Source: Cloacimonetes bacterium UBA5210 (GTDB lineage Bacteria; Cloacimonadota; Cloacimonadia; Cloacimonadales; Cloacimonadaceae). From it: 53,215 bases of DNA. The notes beneath the pieces are model-generated. The model was not told the DNA's origin. It saw nothing but the letters and a program-made list of their open reading frames with translations, and did not search any database. Positions 9,073 through 17,790 of this stretch are shown one piece after another. The first letter of the stretch is position 1. Every line of letters starts with the position of its first letter. The position numbers and the translations under genes were made by a program. Location of the stretch: contig DHVK01000003.1 in assembly GCA_002412625.1 (NCBI GenBank), positions 1 to 53,215 on the forward strand, written 5' to 3'.

Positions 9073-10391
9073 GCGAGCACATCACCATCATCGGCGGAGG
9101 CTTAGCCGGCTCCGAAGCCGCGTTGCAGCTCGCTTCCAGGGGCTACAAGATCGACCTTTGGGAGATGCGCCCTCTGCAAAATACCGAAGCCCACACCAGC
9201 GCTGATTTTGCTGAACTGGTATGCAGCAATAGCCTCAAATCCATTCGCCTGGATACCGGCGCGGGTTTATTGAAAGAAGAAATGCGCCTGCTGGGTTCGA
9301 TCCTCCTGGAAGTCGCGGAAACCTGCAAAGTCCCCGCCGGACACGCTCTGGCAGTGGATCGCGAGCTCTTTGCCCACAAGGTAACGCAGCTCATCAGCGA
9401 ACACCCAAACATTAGAATCATCCGCGCAGAAGCTACACAAATCCCCGAAGGCAAGGTCATTTTGGCTACCGGGCCGCTCACTTCCGCCGCCATGATGCGC
9501 CATCTGCAAACGCTGCTGGGAGAGGATCAACTCTTCTTTTTTGATGCCATCGCCCCGATTATCGAAGCGGATTCCGTGAATCTGGATATTGCCTATGCCA
9601 AAGCCCGCTACGACAAGGGTGAGGCAGATTACCTGAATTGCGCCTTTGACAAAGAGCAATACTACAACTTCGTTGATGCCCTTCTGGAGGCAGAGAAGCA
9701 TGAAGCCCGCGAATTTGAGAACGAATTCTTCAACGGCGAAAAGTTCAGCTTCTACGAAAACTGCATGCCCATCGAGGAGCTCGCCCGCAGAGGCAGAGAC
9801 ACGCTGCGCCACGGCGTTATGCGCCCGATGGGGCTGGAAATACCTTCCACAGGCCGCAAAGCCTTTGCCGTGTTGCAATTGCGCGCCGAAAACAAGGACC
9901 TCACTGCCTACAATCTGGTGGGATGCCAGACCATGCTGCGCTATCCCGAGCAAAAGCGCGTCTTCCGCCTGATTCCCGGGCTGGCAGATGTCTCCTTTCT
10001 GCGTTATGGCTCTATCCATCGCAACTCATATCTGGACTCCCCCAAACTCCTGAATCCGAACCTCAGCCTGAAAGCCCGGCCGGATGTGTGGGTAGCGGGA
10101 CAACTGAGCGGAGTGGAAGGCTATGGCGAGTGCATCGGTCATGGCTTGCTGATCGCGCGCATCATTTGCAAAGAAAGCTCCGAACTGCCCGAGGAGACGA
10201 TCCTGGGACAACTTTGGCGCAGATTGATTACTCCTCCTCTGAAAGGTAAGTTCTCTCCGGTAAATGCAAACTTCGGAATTCTTCCGGGTTTGGAAAAAGA
10301 GATTCGGGATAAAAAGCTGAAAAAGGAAATGCTTAGCCAAAGAGCTATCACTGCCCTGCAAGCTTTGCTGAACCCACCCAGTTCAAGCTAA
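9069..10391 (+). CDS. trmFO: TrmFO, folate/FAD-dependent tRNA m5U54 methyltransferase
   Basis: TrmFO makes ribothymidine at tRNA position 54 using methylenetetrahydrofolate and FADH2. The FAD-binding loop IIGGGLAGSEAALQLA is at the N terminus, followed by WEMRPLQNTEAHTS and ELVCSNSLKS, where the conserved Cys lies. Later come GHALAVDRELF, RPMGLEIPSTGRKAF, LVGCQTMLRYPEQKRVFRLI and a GVEGYGECIGHGLL-type C-terminal motif. I place the start at GTG 9069, which overlaps the GNAT stop (GTGA) and gives 440 residues, the usual family length. Longer upstream frames would run through the GNAT gene. Confidence 0.95.
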   Translation: MSEHITIIGGGLAGSEAALQLASRGYKIDLWEMRPLQNTEAHTSADFAELVCSNSLKSIRLDTGAGLLKEEMRLLGSILLEVAETCKVPAGHALAVDRELFAHKVTQLISEHPNIRIIRAEATQIPEGKVILATGPLTSAAMMRHLQTLLGEDQLFFFDAIAPIIEADSVNLDIAYAKARYDKGEADYLNCAFDKEQYYNFVDALLEAEKHEAREFENEFFNGEKFSFYENCMPIEELARRGRDTLRHGVMRPMGLEIPSTGRKAFAVLQLRAENKDLTAYNLVGCQTMLRYPEQKRVFRLIPGLADVSFLRYGSIHRNSYLDSPKLLNPNLSLKARPDVWVAGQLSGVEGYGECIGHGLLIARIICKESSELPEETILGQLWRRLITPPLKGKFSPVNANFGILPGLEKEIRDKKLKKEMLSQRAITALQALLNPPSSS

Positions 10392-10585
10392 ACTGTACAT
10401 TTCAATTTTGCTTCCCTTTTCTTGAGTCACCGGCAAATGCTACAGCCACAAACGTTTTGGGGCACCCATAAAGGCTTATCCAGGATTGTGTGTAGCACAT
10501 AACTAGGGGCTCTGCCAAGGGCCTCCCCGCCCTCGCTATTATCTTTCGCCAACCAGAGGCTGCGCTGCGTTTATTGTGCTCATAT

Positions 10586-10651
10586 AAAGCTGATATCAAG
10601 CTGTTATCTTCGGGTGAACATAGCTTGAAGACAGCACGAGATCAGCCTGAT
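10586..10651 (+). repeat. Dispersed ~66-bp palindromic intergenic repeat, copy B
   Basis: This is the clearest copy and my reference. The left arm is AAAGCTGATATCAAGCTGTT. The right side reads CATAGCTTGAAGACAGCACG then AGATCAGCCTGAT. Outer and inner arms pair: GCTGAT with ATCAGC, and TCAAGCT with AGCTTGA. It aligns without gaps over about 60 columns with the copy at 39892-39958. Confidence 0.8.
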
Positions 10652-10704
10652 GACAGCCGAAGCAACAGATTGACAATGAGGCGAGGCACAAAAAAAATAA
10701 AGAG

Positions 10705-10733
10705 TTGACCAAAAAGAGCCATAAACATAGCCT
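10705..10733 (+). promoter_or_regulatory. Possible promoter of the cyclophilin gene
   Basis: TTGACC at 10705-10710 is followed after 17 bp by TAGCCT at 10728-10733. The -35 is good and the -10 is weak. The position, about 50 bp before the ATG at 10787, is suitable. Confidence 0.35.
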
Positions 10734-10786
10734 TGCGCGAATTAGGTTTCGACCCCAAAATAAGACAAAACACAAAGAGGTAGAAC

Positions 10787-11881
10787 ATGAACAAGAGCCA
10801 AAGACTTATTGCTATATTAGCCCTTTTGATCATTCCCGCGATGGTCCAAGCACGCACCTTCGCCCGCTGGCATACATCCCTGGGTAGTTTTACGGCAGAG
10901 CTGTATGACGAACTCGTGCCCATCACAGCCGGAAACTTTCGCGATCTGGCACAAGCCGGCTTCTACAACAACCTCATCTTTCACAGAGTGATAGAAGGAT
11001 TCATGATCCAGGATGGTTGCCCCAATGGCACCGGAACCGGCGGCCCGGGCTATACCATTCAGGACGAGTTTCACCCGGATCTGCTGCACAACAGCGCCGG
11101 CGTATTGGCGATGGCACGCACTTCCGCGCCAAACAGTGCCGGCAGCCAATATTATATCACCCTTGCCCCCACTCCCCACCTAAATGGCGGATATGCCGTG
11201 TTTGGGAGGATAATTGAGGGTTTGGAAAACGTGATGACGATCGGCAGTGTGCCTACCAATGCCAGCGACCGCCCCATCACCCCAGTGAATATCTATCAGC
11301 TACGCATGCTGGATCTGTTTATCGGCAATATGTTTCTGCCCACAACAGAGACTGTGGAGCTGCTTCCCGATGAGAGCCAGATGTTCATCACCGAAGCTGC
11401 CGCAAACAGTGCAAGCATCAGTTATCAGTGGTTTCTGAACGAAGTTCCGCTGGAGGAAACCGGGTTTATGCTGGATCTCAGCTTTGCGCCAGGAATGGAC
11501 CACACTTTACGCTGCACGATAGCTTCTTCGGACAGCATCGCCTATGAAGCCATCTGGAACATTCAGGTAGCTTCATCCAATGCGGATAGCCAGGCTCCCG
11601 CCCGGGCAGAGATCAGCCTTCAGAGCCGGCCAAACCCCTTTTCTGAGGCTATCACCATCTTGTGTGACAGCAAAGCCGCGCAGATGATTGGTATCGATGT
11701 CTTCAATATTCGGGGGCAAAAAGTTCGAACCTTGCAGTCCGCCTCCATCAAGCAAGGAAGCTGGAATCTGGTGTGGGACGGTAAGGATGAGCAGGGGGCT
11801 GTTCTTCCCAAAGGCGTGTATCTCTTGCGCATGCAGGCAGAGCGCGGCAACGTCTATCATAAGGTCAGCAAATTGCAATAA
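10787..11881 (+). CDS. Secreted cyclophilin-type peptidyl-prolyl isomerase with C-terminal sorting domain
   Basis: The 364-residue protein has a signal peptide (about residues 1-22, ending MVQA) and then a cyclophilin domain (about 25-180). Catalytic-pocket motifs are FHRVIEGFMIQDG, AMARTSAPNSAGSQYYIT and PTPHLNGGYAVFGRI. Residues about 190-265 look like a small Ig-like beta domain. The C-terminal ~85 residues are the FlgD/T9SS-type sorting domain (RPNPFSEAI, DVFNIRGQKVRTL, NLVWDGKDEQG, PKGVYLLRMQ). It is therefore probably exported across the outer membrane or held at the surface. RBS AGAGG precedes the ATG. It ends 28 bp from the convergent patatin gene. Confidence 0.9.
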   Translation: MNKSQRLIAILALLIIPAMVQARTFARWHTSLGSFTAELYDELVPITAGNFRDLAQAGFYNNLIFHRVIEGFMIQDGCPNGTGTGGPGYTIQDEFHPDLLHNSAGVLAMARTSAPNSAGSQYYITLAPTPHLNGGYAVFGRIIEGLENVMTIGSVPTNASDRPITPVNIYQLRMLDLFIGNMFLPTTETVELLPDESQMFITEAAANSASISYQWFLNEVPLEETGFMLDLSFAPGMDHTLRCTIASSDSIAYEAIWNIQVASSNADSQAPARAEISLQSRPNPFSEAITILCDSKAAQMIGIDVFNIRGQKVRTLQSASIKQGSWNLVWDGKDEQGAVLPKGVYLLRMQAERGNVYHKVSKLQ

Positions 11882-11908
11882 CAGCCGGGCGAAAGCTCCG
11901 CGCCTGCT

Positions 11909-12781
11909 TCACTGATTGATCTTTGTGACTATCCTGCCCACGAGCTGTTCATAGTTTTCCCGGAGCTTTGAGGCAAAGCCGGGTGTCCGGTAATTTTCCA
12001 TGGCTTTCAAAGCCTGTCGATAGCCGTAATCAAAGAAATCATCTGCTTTTCTGAGATCCGTGAACCCCAGCTTCGGTTGATGCGCATCGATCACGATATC
12101 CGGCTCGTCCCTCAGAATCGATTGGATGGCCATGAAGCCCTGATTCTGCATCAAAGACTGCATGAAGACATGGTAGCGCACTATCTTTGCCTTGGGGCTG
12201 GAGCTGTTTGCTTTGTAGAACTCGGCTTCATTTGCCACCTGCGGCAGCACATTCACCGCGATGGTGATTTCCCCGGGGATCTTGTCGGCAAAAGCCAGGG
12301 GCAAGGGATGCGAAACACCACCATCCACAAACAGATAGTCTCCCATTGCGTGCGGAGCAAAGATGAAGGGCAGAGAGCTGGAAGCTCGCATGGCGTCCGC
12401 CATCAGTCCACTATTGATCAACACCGTTGCCTGCCGGGTGAGGTCGTATGCCACCGCGATAAAGGGAATCCGGGCATCTTCAATATATCTCGAGGAAGTC
12501 CAGGCTTCAAACTGCTTCACGAGCGCTTTGCCATCAAAGATGCCGCTGCGGGAAAAATCCAGATTGAGGGGGTTGAACAGCTCGACGGTCGATACATCCT
12601 TGGCGTAGAGCAGCATCAGTTCTGCTTCCAAGCCGCATGCCAGACATCCGCCCACAATCGCGCCCATCGAAGTGCCAATGATGCCGGATATATCGTAGTG
12701 TTCGCCAATTGCTTTGATCACGCCGATATGCGCCAGGCCATAGGCAGATCCTCCGCCCAAAACCAATCTTGCTTTCTTCAT
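11909..12781 (-). CDS. Patatin-like phospholipase, RssA/YlbK type
   Basis: This is a 290-residue lipid acyl hydrolase of the patatin family. The oxyanion-hole motif LGGGSAYGLAHIGV is at the N terminus, the nucleophile elbow is GTSMG (S38), and the dyad aspartate is D153 in FVDGG. No signal peptide or beta-barrel domain is present, so it is cytosolic, unlike the outer-membrane NTE-type proteins. The start has AGAGAGG upstream and overlaps the stop of the preceding membrane-protein gene (ATGA), so the two form an operon. The in vivo substrate is unknown. Confidence 0.9.
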   Translation of the reverse strand: MKKARLVLGGGSAYGLAHIGVIKAIGEHYDISGIIGTSMGAIVGGCLACGLEAELMLLYAKDVSTVELFNPLNLDFSRSGIFDGKALVKQFEAWTSSRYIEDARIPFIAVAYDLTRQATVLINSGLMADAMRASSSLPFIFAPHAMGDYLFVDGGVSHPLPLAFADKIPGEITIAVNVLPQVANEAEFYKANSSSPKAKIVRYHVFMQSLMQNQGFMAIQSILRDEPDIVIDAHQPKLGFTDLRKADDFFDYGYRQALKAMENYRTPGFASKLRENYEQLVGRIVTKINQ

Positions 12782-13128
12782 TTCAACCTCTCTTTACAAA
12801 TCCTGCGATAAACCCGGTAGTTGTGGGCAACCACCAGCATAAACACCAAACTGCTAACCAATAAAACTATGTTTATGGTAAACACATCCTCGCCGGCGTA
12901 GAAGATCATGGCGGGGATCAACACGCAGAGCAAGATCGCTTTGAAGATGATGATGCCGCGCGGAATTCCCAGCTTGCGGAAACACCAACGCGCCACCGGA
13001 TTGCGCTCCCGGTAATAGTAATGCGGGCGCATGACCAGGTAGGTGGAATGCGCGTCCAGCCAATTCAGCACAGTGAAGGTGCTAAGCAGCACCCAAAACA
13101 GTGGTTTGGAATACAGAATATCGAACAT
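12778..13128 (-). CDS. Small membrane protein, DUF5658-like
   Basis: The 116-residue protein has about three transmembrane helices (around 9-26, 58-78 and 83-103) and a basic C terminus. NWLDAHSTYLVM followed by RERNPVARW matches the pattern of the DUF5658 family (a helix with N..DA..T and a short loop with E.NP). The function is unknown. It is the first gene of a two-gene minus-strand operon with the patatin. Confidence 0.65.
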   Translation of the reverse strand: MFDILYSKPLFWVLLSTFTVLNWLDAHSTYLVMRPHYYYRERNPVARWCFRKLGIPRGIIIFKAILLCVLIPAMIFYAGEDVFTINIVLLVSSLVFMLVVAHNYRVYRRICKERLK

Positions 13129-13378
13129 ATCATAATCTCTTGTTATCTCATTTGCCTTCGGTCATAATTGCAGTGACCAGATTTTTGGCAAGCATAAAAA
13201 CCATGCAGGCACCGAGGAACAAATAATTCTTTACAAGATTTGAGTACGGTAATTAATGGCTCTAATGGGGTGTAAAACCGACATTGAGAATTGCAGATAG
13301 AATTTGGTTGATCAGAAAACGCTACCGGATTTGCTCTCCACATCATTGATAATAAATAAAATGAATAAAGGATAAAGC

Positions 13379-15091
13379 ATGGACAAAAAGTGGCTCATCC
13401 CACCGGGTCTGAATGCTGAGGAAGAAGGGGCTATACAGAGCTTAAGCATGGAGCTTAAAGCTCCCGAGTTAATCGCGGAGCTGATCTATCGGCGCGGTCT
13501 GCGCAACCTGGCGGATATTCAGGAGTTCTTCAACCCCGATCTCTCGCAGCTCACGGATCCCTTCCTCTTTGCGGATATGGAAACCGCTGTTAACCGCATT
13601 CTAAAAGCGGTGGAGGATAACGAACTGATCACCATCTACGGCGATTACGACGTGGATGGCACTACAGCCACAGCCCTCTTATATCTGGGGCTAAAACGCA
13701 TCGGCGCTAATATCGATTTCTACATTCCCCATCGCATGATCGACGGTTATGGGCTCTCTCTGGGCAGCCTGGATCAGCTCGCTGAAAATGGCAGCAAGCT
13801 CATTATCAGCGTGGATTGCGGCGTAAACGCCCTGGAGGAGATCAAGGCGATCACCGGGATGGGCATGGAGATCATTATCACCGATCACCATAACCCCAAA
13901 GCCGAACTACCCAAGGCCTTGGCGATTATCAATCCAAAAATCCCCGGATGCAAGTTCCCCTACCCATATCTGGCAGGTGTGGGCGTGGCCTATAAGCTGT
14001 TGATGGCCATATATAAAACGATGGGGATTGATAGCACCGAAAACGTTTTGAAATACATGGATCTGGTCGCGGTGGGCACGATCGCGGACATAGTTCCCTT
14101 GATCGGCGAAAACCGGATCTTTGCTTCCATCGGGCTGCAACACCTCATCGAGATGAAGAATCTGGGGCTGAACGCTCTGATCCAGCTCTGCGGACTCAAT
14201 CAACGCACGCTGGATACCACGGATATCGTCTTTGGCATCGCCCCCCGCATCAATGCCGCGGGAAGGATGGGAAGTGCGGCGCTGGCAGTGGAATTGCTGA
14301 TCGCCACCGATGAAGCTCACAGCCACGAACTGGCAGAAATGATCGAGCGGGACAATTCACTGCGCCAGCAAGAGGATCAGAAGACCTTTCATGAAGCATG
14401 TGAAATCATCGAAAAGAAGTATAAAAACCTTGCCCAAACCCCTTGTATGGTGGTTTCTTCAGACGACTGGCATCAGGGAGTGATCGGGATCGTGGCGTCC
14501 AAGCTGGTGGAAAAGTACTACCGCCCGGTGATTATGATCTCCTTCAAGGAGGGTTTTGGCAGTGGCTCCGGACGCTCTGTAGCAGATTTCGACCTCTTTT
14601 CCGCGCTTCAGCACACCGAACACAATCTACACAGCTTTGGCGGGCACAAGTATGCCGTGGGGCTTACTATCTATCAGGAGTTCCTGGATCGCTTTGAGAA
14701 CGAGCTTTCCCGCTATGTGGCCGATCACCTGCAGCTGGAGCAAGTCCAACCTCCGCTTGTAATCGATCACGAGATCGAGCTCTACGACATCAATGACAAT
14801 CTTCTGGATAGCATCGAGCGCTTCGCTCCCTTTGGCCCGGAAAACCTGCGCCCGACCTTCATGACCAGAGGCGTAAGTGTGGCAAACTATCCCTATAACG
14901 TGGGCAGAAATCATCTGAAACTAAAGGTGGTTAAGGACGGTATCCCGCTTGATCTGATCGGCTACAATCTGGGAGACTACCTCACTCTGCTGAAGAAAAA
15001 CAGTATCATCAATATTGCATATACCCTGGAGTACAACCGGTTTGGAAACAAATCCTCGATCCAGGGCAAACTGAAAGACCTGCAAATATAA
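13379..15091 (+). CDS. recJ: Single-stranded-DNA-specific exonuclease RecJ
   Basis: RecJ is a 5'-to-3' ssDNA exonuclease of the DHH phosphoesterase family that acts in recombination and mismatch repair. The 570-residue protein shows the metal-binding motifs DYDVDG (89-94), VDCG (145-148) and DHH (169-171). A RINAAGRMG motif in the linker, the DHHA1 motif GSGSGRSVADFDLF and FGGHKYAVGL follow. A C-terminal OB-like domain completes the length typical of the family. AAGGATAA lies upstream of the ATG. The 250-bp gap to the divergent operon at 13128 must hold both promoters, but I see no near-consensus pair there. Confidence 0.95.
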   Translation: MDKKWLIPPGLNAEEEGAIQSLSMELKAPELIAELIYRRGLRNLADIQEFFNPDLSQLTDPFLFADMETAVNRILKAVEDNELITIYGDYDVDGTTATALLYLGLKRIGANIDFYIPHRMIDGYGLSLGSLDQLAENGSKLIISVDCGVNALEEIKAITGMGMEIIITDHHNPKAELPKALAIINPKIPGCKFPYPYLAGVGVAYKLLMAIYKTMGIDSTENVLKYMDLVAVGTIADIVPLIGENRIFASIGLQHLIEMKNLGLNALIQLCGLNQRTLDTTDIVFGIAPRINAAGRMGSAALAVELLIATDEAHSHELAEMIERDNSLRQQEDQKTFHEACEIIEKKYKNLAQTPCMVVSSDDWHQGVIGIVASKLVEKYYRPVIMISFKEGFGSGSGRSVADFDLFSALQHTEHNLHSFGGHKYAVGLTIYQEFLDRFENELSRYVADHLQLEQVQPPLVIDHEIELYDINDNLLDSIERFAPFGPENLRPTFMTRGVSVANYPYNVGRNHLKLKVVKDGIPLDLIGYNLGDYLTLLKKNSIINIAYTLEYNRFGNKSSIQGKLKDLQI

Positions 15092-15103
15092 GGAGCTTGA
15101 CTT

Positions 15104-15922
15104 ATGAAAAAGCTATTCCTTTTACTGCTCGGGGCTTTGGTTTTGTTTGGCTGTTCCGGCACAAAGAAATCACCGCCCATGGTAATCTCTACCTTCACCT
15201 TGTTCGAGACCGTCAGCTTCACCGGCGATATCGATAAAGCCTTTTACCACACCGGCAGCAAGACTATCTGCGCTATGCAGAGTAACTCCCAGCAGATCGT
15301 GTATTGGCGCAACGGAAAGCAGCAAAACACCATCGGTGGGATGGGCAACCAAGCAAGCAACTTCCGCAGTCTGGCTGATTTTGTTATGGCGGAGGACGGC
15401 AATCTCTATGCGCTGGATGCCGTGGCCAAGGTCATCAAGAAGTTCAATGCCGATGGCAAACTCCTTGGCTCCATGGAGCTGAACTATGTTCAGCAACCTA
15501 GTAAACTCGCCCTGGGCAGCCGGCAGAACATCTTCGTTTACGATTCCGCCGGAGCAGAGATCATTGCCTATGACCTGCTAGACCAGCAGGAGCTGTACCG
15601 CTTTGGCAAGTTCGAGCTGAATCGCGTGGATCTCCTTTTTGCGAACCGGGACTACGTGATCGCCTATGACTCCCAGAAGGGACAAAGCGCGCTGTTCTCC
15701 AGCCTCGGTCAATTCATCGCCCACGATACCGGGCAGGTAGTTTATGACACATATAACAACGCAATCAGCCTCACCAGCGAAGCTATGATCAGTAAGATGA
15801 GCGCAGCCTGGCTACCGATGACCCCGGGTGTAGGCCTCATGACCATCATGCGGGATACCATCGCCATCGTGGTGGGAAACCAGGTACGTCTGCTCAAGCT
15901 GGATTATGCTCCGGTTCTTTAA
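15104..15922 (+). CDS. Putative lipoprotein with beta-propeller (NHL/6-bladed) repeats
   Basis: The 272-residue protein has a lipoprotein signal (MKKLFLLLLGALVLFGC, lipidated C17). The mature part has repeated propeller-like blades such as DFVMAEDGNLYALDAVAKVI and KKFNADGKLLGSMEL. This resembles the 6-bladed beta-propeller/BF3886-like proteins common in Bacteroidetes-type genomes. Its role is unknown. It follows recJ by 12 bp with AAGGAG upstream and overlaps lnt by 17 bp. A lipoprotein gene next to the enzyme that matures lipoproteins is suggestive, though not specific. Confidence 0.75.
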   Translation: MKKLFLLLLGALVLFGCSGTKKSPPMVISTFTLFETVSFTGDIDKAFYHTGSKTICAMQSNSQQIVYWRNGKQQNTIGGMGNQASNFRSLADFVMAEDGNLYALDAVAKVIKKFNADGKLLGSMELNYVQQPSKLALGSRQNIFVYDSAGAEIIAYDLLDQQELYRFGKFELNRVDLLFANRDYVIAYDSQKGQSALFSSLGQFIAHDTGQVVYDTYNNAISLTSEAMISKMSAAWLPMTPGVGLMTIMRDTIAIVVGNQVRLLKLDYAPVL

Positions 15923-17414
15923 GACCTACTATCTGCCGCTTCTCTCGGCTCTTTTGCTGAGCGTTTCCCGGCTTCCGCTGTATTTAAGTTGGTTGGTGTT
16001 CTTTGCCTTCATTCCCCTGCTGTTTTACTTTCGGCAGAGAAAACACAGCATACCTGAAAACGCCATTTCCGCGCTGATCTTCAGCCTCGTACAGATCGTT
16101 CTGGTCTTCTATTGGATCGGCTCTGTTACGATCGGCGGGCTTTTTGGCATCTGGCTTCTGTACGCGCTGTATTACCTGTTGTGTTTTATGATTGTCGAGC
16201 GGGTTTGGGACCGATTGCCCTGGTTGAACTATCTGATATTCATCAGTGTTTTCATCAGCTTCGAATACCTGCAGAACTTTGGTGAAATGCGCTTCCCCTG
16301 GTGGAACATCGGCTATTCACTGGCAGATTTTCTGCCCCTGATCCAAGCCCTGGAACTCGGCGGAATGACGCTTCTGGCCCTGTTGATCCTTAGTTTTAAC
16401 TTCTTGTTTTACCTGGTTGCGCAGCGTAAGTTCTGGTCATTGTTTGCTCTCAGCATGATATTCCTGCTCTGGTTTGGCTACGGCAATTTCCGCCTGCTGA
16501 CCCTGCCTGTGGTGATGCAGCCGGATCGCATCGGAGTGATGCAACCCAGCATCGTTCAAGACGACAAGTGGGACGAGCAGAAGTACCAGGAGATCATGCA
16601 AACCTATGATGCTCTTACGGCAGACGCAGCCCTGAAAGGCTGGAGCATGCTGATTTATCCGGAAGCCGCTGTGCCGGATTACCTGATGCTAAACCCGGGA
16701 GTAATGCATGATTTTCGGAGCATCCAGGATAAGCACGGAATCAGTATCTTCACCGGCTTTCCCCATGCCGAAAGAGCTCCGGAAAGCTATCCCGAACCAT
16801 ACTATTCTTACAACGCGGCAGCCCTCTTTGATGCTCGGGGAAACACCCCCAGCCTATACTTCAAAAACATCCTTGTCCCGGTTGGTGAACGCATGCTGTG
16901 GCTGGAGTACTTCCCCTTTCTGTGGAAACTGCAGTTTGGACAGGCAAATTGGGAGTTTGGTACCATGATACCCCGCTACACCGTGTCCGGCAAACAGTTC
17001 TCCCCATCCATTTGCTACGAGCTGGCCTTCCCCCACTTCATGCAGAAGGCAAATTTCCGAAGCGAGGACGGTGCGCGCAGGAAAGCGGATTATCATGTAA
17101 ACATCACCAATGATGCCTGGTTCGGCACCTCATACGGCCCCTGGTTACACGCCGTGATGACGAAGTTCCGCGCCATCGAAAGCCGAACCCAGATCTACCG
17201 CAGTGCAAACACCGGGATTTCCATGATCGTGAACCCCAAAGGCGAAGTGATTGCCGAAGCCGGGCTGTTCCAGCGGACAAACATCAGCGCGCCGCTATAC
17301 ACCAGCCCCACCATTCCCTTATACCAGAAGATTTACCATTATCCCTGGATATTCGTCGCCCTGGCGGCAATCCTGCTTTTCACCAGCTTCATCTTTCCGA
17401 GGAGAGCCTCATGA
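15906..17414 (+). CDS. lnt: Apolipoprotein N-acyltransferase
   Basis: Lnt adds the third acyl chain to lipoproteins at the outer face of the inner membrane. The 502-residue protein has about six N-terminal helices (to about residue 200), a periplasmic nitrilase-like domain, and one C-terminal helix. The catalytic triad residues are visible: Glu in IYPEAAVP, Lys in LYFKNILVPVGERM and Cys in SICYELAFP. NITNDAWFG and the R-x-x-E-SRT region (FRAIESRTQIYRSANTGIS) are also conserved. Its presence supports a two-membrane envelope. Confidence 0.95.
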   Translation: MLRFFKTYYLPLLSALLLSVSRLPLYLSWLVFFAFIPLLFYFRQRKHSIPENAISALIFSLVQIVLVFYWIGSVTIGGLFGIWLLYALYYLLCFMIVERVWDRLPWLNYLIFISVFISFEYLQNFGEMRFPWWNIGYSLADFLPLIQALELGGMTLLALLILSFNFLFYLVAQRKFWSLFALSMIFLLWFGYGNFRLLTLPVVMQPDRIGVMQPSIVQDDKWDEQKYQEIMQTYDALTADAALKGWSMLIYPEAAVPDYLMLNPGVMHDFRSIQDKHGISIFTGFPHAERAPESYPEPYYSYNAAALFDARGNTPSLYFKNILVPVGERMLWLEYFPFLWKLQFGQANWEFGTMIPRYTVSGKQFSPSICYELAFPHFMQKANFRSEDGARRKADYHVNITNDAWFGTSYGPWLHAVMTKFRAIESRTQIYRSANTGISMIVNPKGEVIAEAGLFQRTNISAPLYTSPTIPLYQKIYHYPWIFVALAAILLFTSFIFPRRAS

Positions 17415-17788
17415 CCAAGCATTATTACAGCATTGGCGAAGTAAGCAATCTTTTGGACGTCAAACCTCATGTATTGCGCTATTGGGAAACCGAAATCCCC
17501 GCCATCCGCCCCAAAAAAAGCGGGCATAAAAGACGGTATAACATTGCCCAAATAGAAACCTTGAAGAAGATCAAGGACATGCTTTACAACCAGCGCTACA
17601 CCATCGAAGGCGCCAGACAAAAGCTGAAGCAGGATAAACTGCTGCTTCAGGAAGCCCGAACCGAGGCCGTGGCAAAGCAGAAGTTGCAAGTCAGCGCTGC
17701 CATGCCGGCCATCGCCACCGACCTCATGGAGCTCCGAACCAAGCTTCAGGAGCTGAAACAGCAATGCAAAAAACTTACAGGAAACTAG
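17411..17788 (+). CDS. MerR family transcriptional regulator
   Basis: This is a 125-residue DNA-binding protein. The N-terminal winged helix-turn-helix reads YYSIGEVSNLLDVKPHVLRYWE, followed by the wing (KKSGHKRRYNIAQIETL). A helical, coiled-coil-like tail (about 72-120) contains no effector domain or metal-binding cysteines. This places it with small MlrA/RacA-like or 'HTH-type MerR' proteins of uncharacterised targets. Its start overlaps the lnt stop (ATGA). It precedes glyQ closely, so it may be co-transcribed. Confidence 0.88.
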   Translation: MTKHYYSIGEVSNLLDVKPHVLRYWETEIPAIRPKKSGHKRRYNIAQIETLKKIKDMLYNQRYTIEGARQKLKQDKLLLQEARTEAVAKQKLQVSAAMPAIATDLMELRTKLQELKQQCKKLTGN

Positions 17789-17790
17789 AT

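Larger units (their letters stand above)
10392..10786. other. Intergenic region between trmFO and the cyclophilin gene
   Basis: No gene is apparent in these 395 bp. The stretch holds repeat copy B (10586-10651) and a possible promoter for the downstream gene (10705-10733). Between 10430 and 10580 is unremarkable sequence with no long frame. No clear hairpin-plus-T-run terminator follows trmFO. Confidence 0.6.
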
